A stretch of 64,000 bases of DNA from Methylobacterium sp. NEAU K. Its GTDB lineage: Bacteria > Pseudomonadota > Alphaproteobacteria > Rhizobiales > Beijerinckiaceae. The notes below the pieces were generated by a model. It saw nothing but the letters and a program-made list of their open reading frames with translations. It had not been told where the DNA came from and made no database searches. A program made the position numbers and the translations under genes. Each line of letters begins with the position of its first letter. Position 1 is the stretch's first letter. Where the stretch lies: the NCBI RefSeq assembly GCF_030700285.1, contig NZ_JAUYZJ010000012.1, forward strand, positions 1 to 64,000, written 5' to 3'. Below are positions 42,253 through 51,155 of the stretch, in pieces.

Positions 42253-44256
42253 ATGATCGTCGAGACCGGCCATTTCGCCCTCGCGCTCGCGCTGGCGATT
42301 TCCCTCGTTCAGGCGGTGATGCCGGTCTGGGCCGCGCGCTCAGGCGATCCGGCCCTGCGCCAGACCGCCTCGCAGGCCGCGCTCGGCGCCTTCGCCTGCG
42401 TGCTCTTCGCCTTCGCGGCGCTGACCTACGCGCACGCGACCTCGGACTTCTCGGTCCAGAACGTCGTCGAGAACTCGCACACCCAGAAGCCGCTTATCTA
42501 CAAGCTCTCCGGCGTCTGGGGGAACCACGAGGGCTCGATGCTCCTCTGGGTCCTGATCCTGACGCTGTTCGGCGCCTGCGTGGCGGTGGCCAGGAACTCG
42601 GTCCCGCCGCGGCTGCGCGCCAATACGCTCGGCGTGCAGGGGCTGATCACCTTCGTGTTCGTGCTGTTCATCATCACGACCTCGAACCCGTTCAGCCGCG
42701 TGATTCCGGCGCCGCTGGAGGGCAACGACCTCAACCCGCTGCTGCAGGATCCGGGGCTGGCGATCCACCCGCCGCTCCTCTACGTCGGCTATGTCGGCTT
42801 CTCGATCAGCTTCGCCTTCGCGGTCGCCGCGCTGATCGACGGGCGGATCGACGCGGTCTGGGCGCGGGCGGTGCGCCCCTGGACGCTCACCGCGTGGTGC
42901 TTCCTGACGCTCGGCATCGCGATGGGCTCGTACTGGGCCTATTACGAGCTCGGCTGGGGCGGCTGGTGGTTCTGGGACCCGGTGGAGAACGCCTCCCTGA
43001 TGCCCTGGATCGCCGGCACGGCGCTGCTGCACTCCACCGTGGTGATGGAGAAGCGCGACGCCCTGAAAGTCTGGACGGTCCTGCTCGCCATCCTGACCTT
43101 CTCGCTGTCGCTGATCGGCACCTTCCTGGTCCGCTCGGGCGTGATCACCTCGGTGCATTCCTTCGCCACCGACCCGACCCGCGGCATCTTCATCCTGGCG
43201 ATCCTGATCCTGTTCATCGGCGGCTCGCTCACGCTATTCGCGTGGCGGGCGCCGCTGCTGCGGCAGGGCGGCCTGTTCGCGCCGATCTCCCGGGAGGGCT
43301 CCCTGGTCCTCAACAATCTCTTCCTGGTCGCCGGCTGCGCGACCGTGCTGGTGGGCACCCTGTACCCGCTGCTCCTGGAGATGCTGACGGGGGAAAAGAT
43401 CACCGTCGGGCCGCCCTTCTTCAATTCCACTTTCGTGCCACTGGCGATCCCGCTGCTGCTGATCGTCCCCTTCGGCCAGGCCCTCGCCTGGAAGCGCGGC
43501 GACGTGCTCGCCGCCGCTCAGCGCCTGTTCGCGGCGCTCGCGGTCGCCCTGGTGATCGGTCTCGGCGTGCTGGCCCTGACCTGGGGCGGGCCGATGATGG
43601 CGCCGGTCGGGATCGGGCTCGGCGCCTACCTGCTGATCGGCTCCGCGCTGGAGATCGTCTCCCGGGCCCGGGGCTACGGGGCGAGCCGGACGCGCTCCCT
43701 CGGCCAGATCGGCCGCCGCGCCTTCGGCCTGCCGCGTTCGGCCTGGGGGACCTCCCTCGCCCATGCCGGTGTCGGCGTCGTGGTGATCGGCATCGCCGCC
43801 CAGGGCTGGGCCACCGAGGGTCTGGCCACGCTGAAGCCCGGCCAGACCCTGACCACGGGGCCCTACACGGCGACCCTCGAGCGGGTCGCCCCCCGCACCG
43901 GCCCGAACTACGAGGAGGCGGCCGCCTACCTGACGGTTCGGAACCGGTCCGGCGACGAGGTCGGCCAGGTCGAGACCGGCAAGCGCTTCTATCCGAGCCG
44001 CAAGATGGCGGTGACGGAATCCGGCCTGCTGACGATCGGCGCGAGCCAGGTCTATGCCAGCCTCGGGGAGATCGGCCAGGACGGCAGCGTCGGCCTGCGC
44101 CTGTACTACAAGCCGCTGGTGCTGATGATCTGGCTCGGCGCCGTCGTGATGGCGCTCGGCGGCGGGCTGTCGCTGACCGACCGCCGGATGCGCGTCGGCG
44201 TCCCCGCCAAGGCGCGGGGGCGCGCGCTGCCCGCCGCCACGGTGCCGGCCGAGTGA
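42253..44256 (+). CDS. ccmF: Cytochrome c haem lyase subunit CcmF
   Basis: 667 residues from ATG 42253. A polytopic protein of about 15 helices. The haem-handling WWD motif is in YELGWGGWWFWDPVENASLM (about 230-250). Flanking histidines are in AIHPPLLYVGYVGFSISFAF and LIGTFLVRSGVITSVHSFAT. A large periplasmic loop lies near the C-terminus (TLKPGQTLTTGPYTATLERV). With CcmH and CcmI it attaches haem to CXXCH motifs. Its stop TGA overlaps the ccmH ATG by one base. Confidence 0.95.
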   Translation: MIVETGHFALALALAISLVQAVMPVWAARSGDPALRQTASQAALGAFACVLFAFAALTYAHATSDFSVQNVVENSHTQKPLIYKLSGVWGNHEGSMLLWVLILTLFGACVAVARNSVPPRLRANTLGVQGLITFVFVLFIITTSNPFSRVIPAPLEGNDLNPLLQDPGLAIHPPLLYVGYVGFSISFAFAVAALIDGRIDAVWARAVRPWTLTAWCFLTLGIAMGSYWAYYELGWGGWWFWDPVENASLMPWIAGTALLHSTVVMEKRDALKVWTVLLAILTFSLSLIGTFLVRSGVITSVHSFATDPTRGIFILAILILFIGGSLTLFAWRAPLLRQGGLFAPISREGSLVLNNLFLVAGCATVLVGTLYPLLLEMLTGEKITVGPPFFNSTFVPLAIPLLLIVPFGQALAWKRGDVLAAAQRLFAALAVALVIGLGVLALTWGGPMMAPVGIGLGAYLLIGSALEIVSRARGYGASRTRSLGQIGRRAFGLPRSAWGTSLAHAGVGVVVIGIAAQGWATEGLATLKPGQTLTTGPYTATLERVAPRTGPNYEEAAAYLTVRNRSGDEVGQVETGKRFYPSRKMAVTESGLLTIGASQVYASLGEIGQDGSVGLRLYYKPLVLMIWLGAVVMALGGGLSLTDRRMRVGVPAKARGRALPAATVPAE

Positions 44257-44789
44257 TGGCCCGGGACATGGAATCGGGCGCCACGGTTGCCGACGCTCTC
44301 CCTCCCGCCCCCGCACAGGGGGGAGGCAAGGCGCGTGTCCGGATGACCTTTGCGGTCCTCGCCACACTCGCGCTCGCCGCCCCCGCCCACGCCGTCCAGC
44401 CCGACGAGGTGCTGAAGGACCCGGTCCTGGAGCACCGCGCCCGGGAGATCTCGGCGGAATTGCGCTGCCTCGTCTGCCAGAACCAGTCGATCGACGATTC
44501 CGACGCGCCGCTCGCCAAGGATCTGCGGCTGATCGTGCGCGAGCGCTTGGTGAAGGGGGACGGCGACCGCGCGGTCCTGGACTACGTCGTAGACCGCTAC
44601 GGCGAGTTCGTGCTGCTGCGCCCGGTCTTCGCCCTGCACACGCTGCTGCTGTGGCTGACCCCGGTGCTGGCCGTGCTGCTCGGCGGTTTCGGGATCTGGC
44701 GCCTGGCGCGTCGCCGGTCGGCCGCGCCGGCCCGGGCGCTGACCGCCGCCGAGGAGGCGGAGGTCGCGGCGCTGCTGCGGCGAGAGTAG
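44256..44789 (+). CDS. ccmH: Cytochrome c-type biogenesis protein CcmH
   Basis: 177 residues from ATG 44256. An alternative start at ATG 44343 would place the hydrophobic leader (MTFAVLATLALAAPAHA) at the very N-terminus; the 29 residues between are low in complexity and the DNA there is a CCCTCCC/GGGGGAGG near-palindrome. The redox motif LRCLVCQNQSIDDSDAPLAK (CxxC reducing apocytochrome thiols) is intact. One C-terminal helix follows (LLLWLTPVLAVLLGGFGIWR). Acts in the periplasm with CcmF/CcmI. Confidence 0.92.
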   Translation: MARDMESGATVADALPPAPAQGGGKARVRMTFAVLATLALAAPAHAVQPDEVLKDPVLEHRAREISAELRCLVCQNQSIDDSDAPLAKDLRLIVRERLVKGDGDRAVLDYVVDRYGEFVLLRPVFALHTLLLWLTPVLAVLLGGFGIWRLARRRSAAPARALTAAEEAEVAALLRRE

Positions 44790-44887
44790 ACTTCGGGGCC
44801 TTGCGACTCGCCCGGATCCATTCGGCACGAGTCTTGGATCCGGCGGTGCAGACCGCACGATCGGTGACGCGCCCCGGGGTTAGGACG

Positions 44888-45544
44888 ATGACGGCCGCTA
44901 CGCTCACCATCTCGAGCCGAAACTACTCGTCCTGGTCCCTGCGGGGCTGGCTGATCTGCCGGATGGCCGGTCTCGACTTCGACACCGAGGTCTTGTCCGG
45001 CGCGGATGTCACCAGCCGGGCGGAACTGCTGCACCTGTCCCCGTCCTTCCTGGTGCCGCGCCTGCGTCACGGCGACATCGTGGTCTGGGACGCCCTCGCA
45101 ATCGCCGAGTATCTCAACGAGACGTTCCCGGGAGCTGGCTTCCTGCCCGGCGACGTGGCGGAACGGGCTCATTGCCGTTCGATCGCCGGTGAGATGCATT
45201 CGGGCTTCGTCAACCTGCGTTCCGCCCTCCCGATGAACCTCCGCGCCTTCCATCCGGGCTTCCGGGTGTTCAACGGCGCGCGGGCCGATATCGAGCGGAT
45301 CGTCACGATCTTCGACGATTGCCTCGACCGCTACACCGGGCCGTACCTGTTCGGAGAGCGGCCGTGCCTTGCCGACGCCATGTACGCGCCGGTCTGCACG
45401 CGCTTTCGCACCTACGACGTGGCGCTGCCGCCCCGCGCCGCGGCCTACCGGGATACGATCCTGCACTGGCCGCTGATGGTCGAATGGACCGAGGCCGCCG
45501 CCAACGAGCCGGAGGAGATCGAAGAGCTCGACATGGAGTTCTGA
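44888..45544 (+). CDS. Glutathione S-transferase family protein
   Basis: 218 residues from ATG 44888. Thioredoxin-like N-terminal domain with the GSH-site pattern SSRNYSSWSLRGWLICRMAG, SFLVPRLRHGDIVVWDALAI and AEYLNE, followed by an all-helical C-terminal domain (PYLFGERPCLADAMYAPVCT). Ser or Tyr in NYSSWS is the probable catalytic residue, as in zeta-like GSTs. It is preceded by ccmH and followed by the formate dehydrogenase operon, with no clear functional tie. Substrate unknown. Confidence 0.85.
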   Translation: MTAATLTISSRNYSSWSLRGWLICRMAGLDFDTEVLSGADVTSRAELLHLSPSFLVPRLRHGDIVVWDALAIAEYLNETFPGAGFLPGDVAERAHCRSIAGEMHSGFVNLRSALPMNLRAFHPGFRVFNGARADIERIVTIFDDCLDRYTGPYLFGERPCLADAMYAPVCTRFRTYDVALPPRAAAYRDTILHWPLMVEWTEAAANEPEEIEELDMEF

Positions 45545-45747
45545 GGCTTCGCCGCCCGCTCATCGGTGCATTTTATTGCAGGGCACCAATTCTTGGTGCG
45601 GTGCACGCGAGCGCGTCTGCGTGTTCGGAAGGCCGCTCGCAAGTCGCGACTGCGACCGTCCACCCCCTGCGACCTCCGCGCCAGTGACAGTTCGACAGGC
45701 GTCCTTTGTTGGGTGACCGGACTGCGCGATTGATGGGAACCGGCATT

Positions 45748-45779
45748 TCTGTTCCACTTCGCATTAGAAAAGGAACAGA
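45748..45779 (+). promoter_or_regulatory. Inverted repeat before fdsG, candidate operator or leader hairpin
   Basis: TCTGTTCC (45748-45755) and GGAACAGA (45772-45779) are perfect 8-bp arms with a 16-base AT-richer spacer, ending 14 bases before the fdsG ATG. It may bind the LysR-type regulator encoded downstream of the operon, or fold in the mRNA near the start codon. It is the most regular element in the 249-bp space before the operon. Confidence 0.5.
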
Positions 45780-45793
45780 CTGGGCTGGAAACC

Positions 45794-46279
45794 ATGGCGC
45801 GTCACGAGCCCTGGAGCGCGGAGCGCGCCTCCGGGATCATCGCAGAGCATACTCATCTCGAAGGTGCGACACTGCCGATCCTGCATGCGCTGCAGGAGAC
45901 CTTCGGTTACGTCGACGGCGGCGCCGTGCCGCTCATCGCCGACGCGCTGAACCTGTCGCGCGCCGAGATCCATGGCTGCATCACCTTCTACCATGATTTT
46001 CGGTCGCACCCGGCCGGCCGCCACGAGGTGAAGCTCTGCCGGGCCGAGGCCTGCCAGGCGATGGGCTCGGAGAAGCTCCACCGGGAGATCCTCGGCCGCC
46101 TCGGCTGCGGCTGGCACGAGACCACGGCCGACGGCAGCGCCACGGTTGAGCCGGTCTACTGCCTCGGCCTCTGCGCCAATGGCCCCGCCGCTCTCATCGA
46201 CGGCGAGCCGGTCGCACACCTGACCGCGGATGCCCTCGACGAGGCGCTGGCCGAGACCAAGCGGGAAACCCGGCAATGA
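45794..46279 (+). CDS. fdsG: NAD-dependent formate dehydrogenase gamma subunit (FdsG)
   Basis: 161 residues. A helical N-terminus (LPILHALQETFGYVDGGAVP) precedes a thioredoxin-like 2Fe-2S domain. Ligand cysteines are C82 and C87 (VKLCRAEACQAMG) and C123 and C127 (VYCLGLCANGPAA). It is homologous to NuoE and passes electrons from the FMN subunit side of the soluble enzyme. It heads fdsGBAD and overlaps fdsB by four bases (ATGA). In Methylobacterium this matches the molybdenum enzyme Fdh2. Confidence 0.93.
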   Translation: MARHEPWSAERASGIIAEHTHLEGATLPILHALQETFGYVDGGAVPLIADALNLSRAEIHGCITFYHDFRSHPAGRHEVKLCRAEACQAMGSEKLHREILGRLGCGWHETTADGSATVEPVYCLGLCANGPAALIDGEPVAHLTADALDEALAETKRETRQ

Positions 46280-47835
46280 GCGTCACCCTCTACGTCCCCC
46301 GGGACGCCGTGGCGCTGGGCCTCGGTGCCAACAAGGTCGCCCGGGCGCTCTTCGCCGGCGCCGAGCGCCGCGGCCTCGACGTGACCATCGTGCGCACCGG
46401 CTCGCGCGGCCTCTTCTGGCTGGAGCCGATGGTCGAGGTCGCCACGCCGGAGGGGCGCATCGCCTACGGGCCGGTCAAGGTCTCGGATGTCGATGCCCTT
46501 CTCGATGCCGGCCTGGCCACAGGCGGCGATCATGCCCTGCGCCTCGGTGATCCCGAGACGATCCCGTTCCTGGCCCGGCAGCAGCGTCTCACCTTCCACC
46601 GCTGCGGCGTGATCGATCCGGTCTCGGTGGAGGATTACCGGGCCCATGGCGGGTATCGCGGGCTCGAAGCCGCCCTGAGGCTGGACGCGGAAGGGATCGT
46701 CGCAGCGGTGCGCGATTCCGGGCTGCGCGGGCGCGGCGGCGCCGGCTTCCCGGCGGGCATCAAGTGGAACACCGTGATGCTCGCGAAGGCGGACCAGAAA
46801 TACGTGGTCTGCAATGCCGACGAGGGCGATTCCGGCACCTTCGCCGACCGGATGATGATGGAGGGCGACCCCTTCAACCTCATCGAGGGCATGACCATCG
46901 CGGCCGTCGCCACCGGCGCGACCCGAGGCTACATCTACCTGCGCTCCGAATACCCGCAGGCCTTCGCGACCCTGAAGGAGGCCATCGCCAACGGCGTCGG
47001 AGCCGGGGTGCTGGGCCAGAATATCCTGGGCTCGGGCAAGGACTTCCATCTGGAGGTCCGGCTCGGGGCCGGCGCCTATATCTGCGGCGAGGAGACGTCC
47101 CTCCTGGAGAGCCTGGAGGGCAAGCGCGGCATCGTGCGCGCCAAGCCGCCGATCCCGGCGCTGAAGGGTTTCCTCGGCCAGCCGACGCTGGTCAACAACG
47201 TGATGACCTTCACGGCGGTGCCCTGGATCCTGGAGCACGGCGCCAAGGCCTATGCCGATTACGGCATGGGCCGGTCGCTCGGCACCCTGCCGATCCAACT
47301 CGCCGGCAACGTCAAGCACGGCGGCCTGATCGAGCTCGCCTTCGGGGTGACGCTGCGCGACGTGATCCAGGAGTATGGCGGCGGCACCCGCTCCGGGCGC
47401 CCGGTCCGGGCGGTGCAGGTCGGCGGCCCGCTGGGGGCCTATTTCCCGGTCGATCTGCTCGACACGCCGCTCGACTACGAGGCGATGGCGGCCAAGAAGG
47501 GCCTCGTCGGCCACGGTGGCATCGTTGTGTTCGACGACACCGTCGACATGGCCCGTCAGGCCCGCTTCGCCTTCGAGTTCTGCGCCACCGAATCCTGCGG
47601 CAAGTGCACCCCCTGCCGCATCGGCGCGACCCGCGGGGTCGAGACCATGGACAAGGTGATCGCCGGCATCCGGCCGGAGGCGAACCTGAAGCTGGTCGAG
47701 GACCTCTGCGAGGTCATGACCGACGGTTCGCTCTGCGCCATGGGCGGGCTGACGCCCATGCCGGTGATGAGCGCGATCACCCATTTCCCCGAGGATTTCA
47801 GGCGCGCCGGCGATCTGCCGGCTGCGGCCGAGTGA
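46276..47835 (+). CDS. fdsB: NAD-dependent formate dehydrogenase beta subunit (FdsB)
   Basis: 519 residues. An N-terminal thioredoxin-like/NuoE-like part (about 1-100) is fused to a NuoF-like part. The FMN/NADH loop GLRGRGGAGFPAGIKW lies near 149-164 and CNADEGDSGTFADRMMM after it. The 4Fe-4S cluster ligands are C441, C444, C447 and C487 (ESCGKCTPCRIG, GSLCAMGG). It transfers electrons from the Fe-S chain to NAD+. It is translationally coupled to fdsG and followed 10 bases later by fdsA. Confidence 0.95.
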   Translation: MSVTLYVPRDAVALGLGANKVARALFAGAERRGLDVTIVRTGSRGLFWLEPMVEVATPEGRIAYGPVKVSDVDALLDAGLATGGDHALRLGDPETIPFLARQQRLTFHRCGVIDPVSVEDYRAHGGYRGLEAALRLDAEGIVAAVRDSGLRGRGGAGFPAGIKWNTVMLAKADQKYVVCNADEGDSGTFADRMMMEGDPFNLIEGMTIAAVATGATRGYIYLRSEYPQAFATLKEAIANGVGAGVLGQNILGSGKDFHLEVRLGAGAYICGEETSLLESLEGKRGIVRAKPPIPALKGFLGQPTLVNNVMTFTAVPWILEHGAKAYADYGMGRSLGTLPIQLAGNVKHGGLIELAFGVTLRDVIQEYGGGTRSGRPVRAVQVGGPLGAYFPVDLLDTPLDYEAMAAKKGLVGHGGIVVFDDTVDMARQARFAFEFCATESCGKCTPCRIGATRGVETMDKVIAGIRPEANLKLVEDLCEVMTDGSLCAMGGLTPMPVMSAITHFPEDFRRAGDLPAAAE

Positions 47836-47845
47836 GGAGGCGTCG

Positions 47846-50719
47846 ATGGGCCTGATCAAGGAGATCGACTACGGCACGCCGATCCGCGTGGCGGAGCAGA
47901 CCGTCACCCTGACGATCGACGGGATGGAGATCACGGTGCCGGCCGGCACCTCGGTGATGGCGGCGGCGATGCATGCCGGCACGCAGATCCCGAAGCTCTG
48001 CGCCACCGACTCGCTGGAGCCCTTCGGTTCCTGTCGGCTGTGCCTCGTGGAGATCGAGGGCCGGCGCGGCACGCCGGCCTCCTGCACGACCCCGGCCGAG
48101 AACGGCATGGTGGTGCGCACGCAGTCGGACAAGCTCGCCAAGCTCCGCAAGGGCGTGATGGAGCTCTACATCTCCGATCACCCCCTCGACTGCCTGACCT
48201 GCGCAGCCAACGGCGATTGCGAATTGCAGACCCAGGCGGGCGTCGTGGGCCTGCGCGACGTGCGCTACGGCTACGACGGCGACAACCACGTCAAGCCGAG
48301 TGCCGAGAAGTACCTGCCGAAGGACGAGTCCAACCCGTACTTCACCTACGACCCGTCGAAGTGCATCGTCTGCAACCGCTGCGTCCGCGCCTGCGAGGAG
48401 GTGCAGGGCACCTTCGCGCTGACCATCGCGGGCCGCGGCTTCGACTCGCGCGTGGCCGCTGGCCCGACGAACTTCTTCGAATCCGAGTGCGTGTCCTGCG
48501 GCGCCTGCGTGCAGGCCTGCCCGACCGCGACCCTCCAGGAGAAGTCGATCCACGAGTTCGGCCAGCCCGAGCACGCGGAGGTGACGACCTGCGCGTATTG
48601 CGGCGTGGGGTGCTCGTTCAAGGCCGAGATGCAGGGCACGCGGGTCGTGCGCATGGTGCCCTACAAGGCCGGCAAGGCCAACGAGGGCCATAGCTGCGTC
48701 AAGGGCCGCTTCGCCTACGGCTACGCCACCCACAAGGACCGCATCACCAAGCCGATGATCCGGGAGAAGATCACGGATCCCTGGCGCGAGGTGTCCTGGG
48801 AGGAGGCGATCAACCACGCGGCCTCCGAGTTCAAGCGGATCCAGGCGCAATACGGCAAGGATTCGGTCGGCGGCATCACCTCGTCGCGCTGCACCAACGA
48901 GGAGGCCTACCTCGTCCAGAAGCTCGTGCGCGCCGCCTTCGGCAACAACAACGTCGATACCTGCGCCCGGGTCTGCCACTCGCCGACCGGCTACGGCCTG
49001 ATGTCGACGCTCGGCACCTCGGCCGGTACCCAGGACTTCAAGTCGGTGGAGCAGTCCGACGTGATCCTGGTGATCGGCGCGAACCCGACGGACGGCCACC
49101 CTGTCTTCGGCTCGCGCATGAAGAAGCGCCTGCGCCAGGGGGCCAAGCTGATCGTGGCCGATCCCCGCCGGATCGACCTCGTGAAGTCGCCCCACATCAA
49201 GGCCGACTATCACCTGCCGCTGAAGCCCGGCTCCAACGTCGCCTTCATCAACGCGATGGCGCACGTCATCGTCACCGAGGGGCTGATCGACGAGGCCTAT
49301 GTCCGCGAACGCTGCGACCTCGCCGAGTTCGAGTCCTGGGCCCGCTTCATCGCCGAGGAGCGCCATTCGCCCGAGAACCAGGCCCAGTTCACCGGCCTCG
49401 ACCCGGCGGACGTGCGCGCCGCGGCCCGGCTCTACGCCAAGGGCGGCGCGGCGGCGATCTATTACGGCCTCGGCGTCACCGAGCACAGCCAGGGCTCGAC
49501 CATGGTGATGGGCATGGCCAACATCGCCATGGCCACCGGCAACATTGGCAAGCTCGGCGCAGGCGTGAATCCGCTGCGCGGCCAGAACAACGTCCAGGGC
49601 TCCTGCGACATGGGCTCGTTCCCGCACGAGTTCACCGGCTACCGCCACGTCTCGGACGACGCCACCCGCGAGAGCTTCGAGGCCCTTTGGGGTGCCAAGC
49701 TCGACGGCACGCCGGGCCTGCGCATCACCAACATGCTCGACGAGGCTGTCGAGGGCACCTTCAAGGGCATGTACATCCAGGGCGAGGACATCGCGCAGTC
49801 TGATCCCGACACGCACCACGTCACCTCGGGGCTCAGGGCGATGGAGTGCATCGTCATCCAGGACCTGTTCCTGAACGAGACCGCGAAATACGCCCACGTC
49901 TTCCTGCCGGGCGCCTCGTTCCTGGAAAAGGACGGGACCTTCACCAACGCCGAGCGCCGCATCTCCCGCGTGCGCAAGGTGATGCCCCCGATGGGCGGCT
50001 ACGGCGACTGGGAGGGCACGGTGCTGCTCTCGAACGCGCTCGGCTACCCGATGGCCTACAGCCACCCGTCCGAGATCATGGACGAGATCGCCAGCCTGAC
50101 CCCGAGCTTCACCGGCGTGTCCTACGCCAAGCTCGACGAGCTGGGCTCGGTGCAGTGGCCCTGCAACGAGAAGGCGCCGCTCGGCACGCCGATGATGCAC
50201 GTGGACCGCTTCGTCCGCGGCAAGGGCCGGTTCATGATCACCGAGTTCCTGGCCACCGAGGAGCGCACGGGGGCGAAGTTCCCGCTGATCCTCACCACGG
50301 GCCGGATCCTGTCGCAGTACAATGTCGGCGCCCAGACCCGCCGCACCGAGAACTCGCGCTGGCACGAGGAGGACGTGCTGGAGATCCACCCGTTCGACGC
50401 GGAGCTGCGCGGCATCGTCGACGGCGACCTCGTCTCGCTGGAGAGCCGCTCGGGAGACATCGCGCTCAAGGCCAAGGTCTCGGAGCGGATGCAGCCGGGC
50501 GTGGTCTACACCACGTTCCACCACGCCAAGACCGGCGCCAACGTGATCACCACCGACTACTCGGATTGGGCGACCAATTGTCCCGAGTACAAGGTCACGG
50601 CGGTGCAGGTCCGGCGGACCAACCGGCCCTCGGACTGGCAGGCGAAGTTCTACGAGGAGGATTTCTCGCTGACGCGCATCGCCAATTCCCAGGACACAGC
50701 CCTGGATGCGGCGGAGTGA
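47846..50719 (+). CDS. fdsA: NAD-dependent formate dehydrogenase alpha (molybdopterin) subunit (FdsA)
   Basis: 957 residues. N-terminal 2Fe-2S domain C52, C63, C66, C80; NuoG-type cluster HPLDCLTCAANGDCEL (111-126); two 4Fe-4S clusters CIVCNRCVRAC and CVSCGACVQAC (173-226). The catalytic domain follows: 4Fe-4S C249, C252, C256, C284, then Cys377 in ARVCHSPTGYG, the Mo ligand in place of selenocysteine. C-terminal molydopterin dinucleotide-binding part near 840-957. It oxidises formate to CO2 in the cytoplasm, giving NADH, the last step of methylotrophic dissimilation. Confidence 0.96.
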   Translation: MGLIKEIDYGTPIRVAEQTVTLTIDGMEITVPAGTSVMAAAMHAGTQIPKLCATDSLEPFGSCRLCLVEIEGRRGTPASCTTPAENGMVVRTQSDKLAKLRKGVMELYISDHPLDCLTCAANGDCELQTQAGVVGLRDVRYGYDGDNHVKPSAEKYLPKDESNPYFTYDPSKCIVCNRCVRACEEVQGTFALTIAGRGFDSRVAAGPTNFFESECVSCGACVQACPTATLQEKSIHEFGQPEHAEVTTCAYCGVGCSFKAEMQGTRVVRMVPYKAGKANEGHSCVKGRFAYGYATHKDRITKPMIREKITDPWREVSWEEAINHAASEFKRIQAQYGKDSVGGITSSRCTNEEAYLVQKLVRAAFGNNNVDTCARVCHSPTGYGLMSTLGTSAGTQDFKSVEQSDVILVIGANPTDGHPVFGSRMKKRLRQGAKLIVADPRRIDLVKSPHIKADYHLPLKPGSNVAFINAMAHVIVTEGLIDEAYVRERCDLAEFESWARFIAEERHSPENQAQFTGLDPADVRAAARLYAKGGAAAIYYGLGVTEHSQGSTMVMGMANIAMATGNIGKLGAGVNPLRGQNNVQGSCDMGSFPHEFTGYRHVSDDATRESFEALWGAKLDGTPGLRITNMLDEAVEGTFKGMYIQGEDIAQSDPDTHHVTSGLRAMECIVIQDLFLNETAKYAHVFLPGASFLEKDGTFTNAERRISRVRKVMPPMGGYGDWEGTVLLSNALGYPMAYSHPSEIMDEIASLTPSFTGVSYAKLDELGSVQWPCNEKAPLGTPMMHVDRFVRGKGRFMITEFLATEERTGAKFPLILTTGRILSQYNVGAQTRRTENSRWHEEDVLEIHPFDAELRGIVDGDLVSLESRSGDIALKAKVSERMQPGVVYTTFHHAKTGANVITTDYSDWATNCPEYKVTAVQVRRTNRPSDWQAKFYEEDFSLTRIANSQDTALDAAE

Positions 50720-50723
50720 GCCG

Positions 50724-51017
50724 ATGAGCGCGCTGACGCAGGAGGACAAGCTCCTTCGGATGGCAAACCAGATCGCCTCGTTCTTCCGGTCCTACCCGGA
50801 GGACGAGGCGGTCGCCGGGGTGCACAAGCACATCACGGCGTTCTGGACGCCCCGCATGGTCTCGAAGCTCGAAGCTGCCCTGCCGGAGATGGGCGACCGG
50901 GCCGATATCCTGGTGCAGCGGGCGATGTGCGGCGCGGAGCCGCGGGCCGAGAGCCCAGTCCGACCCGCGACCCGCGACCCGCAGAAGCTCGGCGAGGGCG
51001 CAAGCGACGCAGGCTGA
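50724..51017 (+). CDS. fdsD: Formate dehydrogenase delta subunit (FdsD)
   Basis: 97 residues from ATG 50724, four bases after the fdsA stop. The conserved block LLRMANQIASFFRSYPEDEA then VAGVHKHITAFWTPRMVSKL is the FdsD (FdhD2-like) signature. The tail is variable. The small subunit stabilises or assembles the complex rather than carrying a cofactor. Last gene of the operon; a terminator-like hairpin follows at 51034. Confidence 0.92.
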   Translation: MSALTQEDKLLRMANQIASFFRSYPEDEAVAGVHKHITAFWTPRMVSKLEAALPEMGDRADILVQRAMCGAEPRAESPVRPATRDPQKLGEGASDAG

Positions 51018-51033
51018 TCCGCACTCTCCACCG

Positions 51034-51059
51034 CGGATCCTTGGATCAGGGTCCGTTTT
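51034..51059 (+). terminator. Terminator after fdsD
   Basis: CGGATCC (51034-51040) pairs with GGGTCCG (51049-51055) through seven pairs, one of them G-T, with an 8-base loop and TTTT after it. It would end fdsGBAD before the transporter gene, which would then need its own promoter in the remaining 100 bp. Confidence 0.55.
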
Positions 51060-51155
51060 CAATCGTAACGTGTGCTGGAAACCGGCACGCGGAACGGCTA
51101 GGCTTTCACCGAGGTATGACTCGAACAATGAAGTCATGCTCGGAGGAATCATCGT

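Noticed and set aside
47798..50749. 983-codon minus-strand frame opposite fdsA
   Set aside because: Mirror of fdsA codon bias, with no recognisable protein features.
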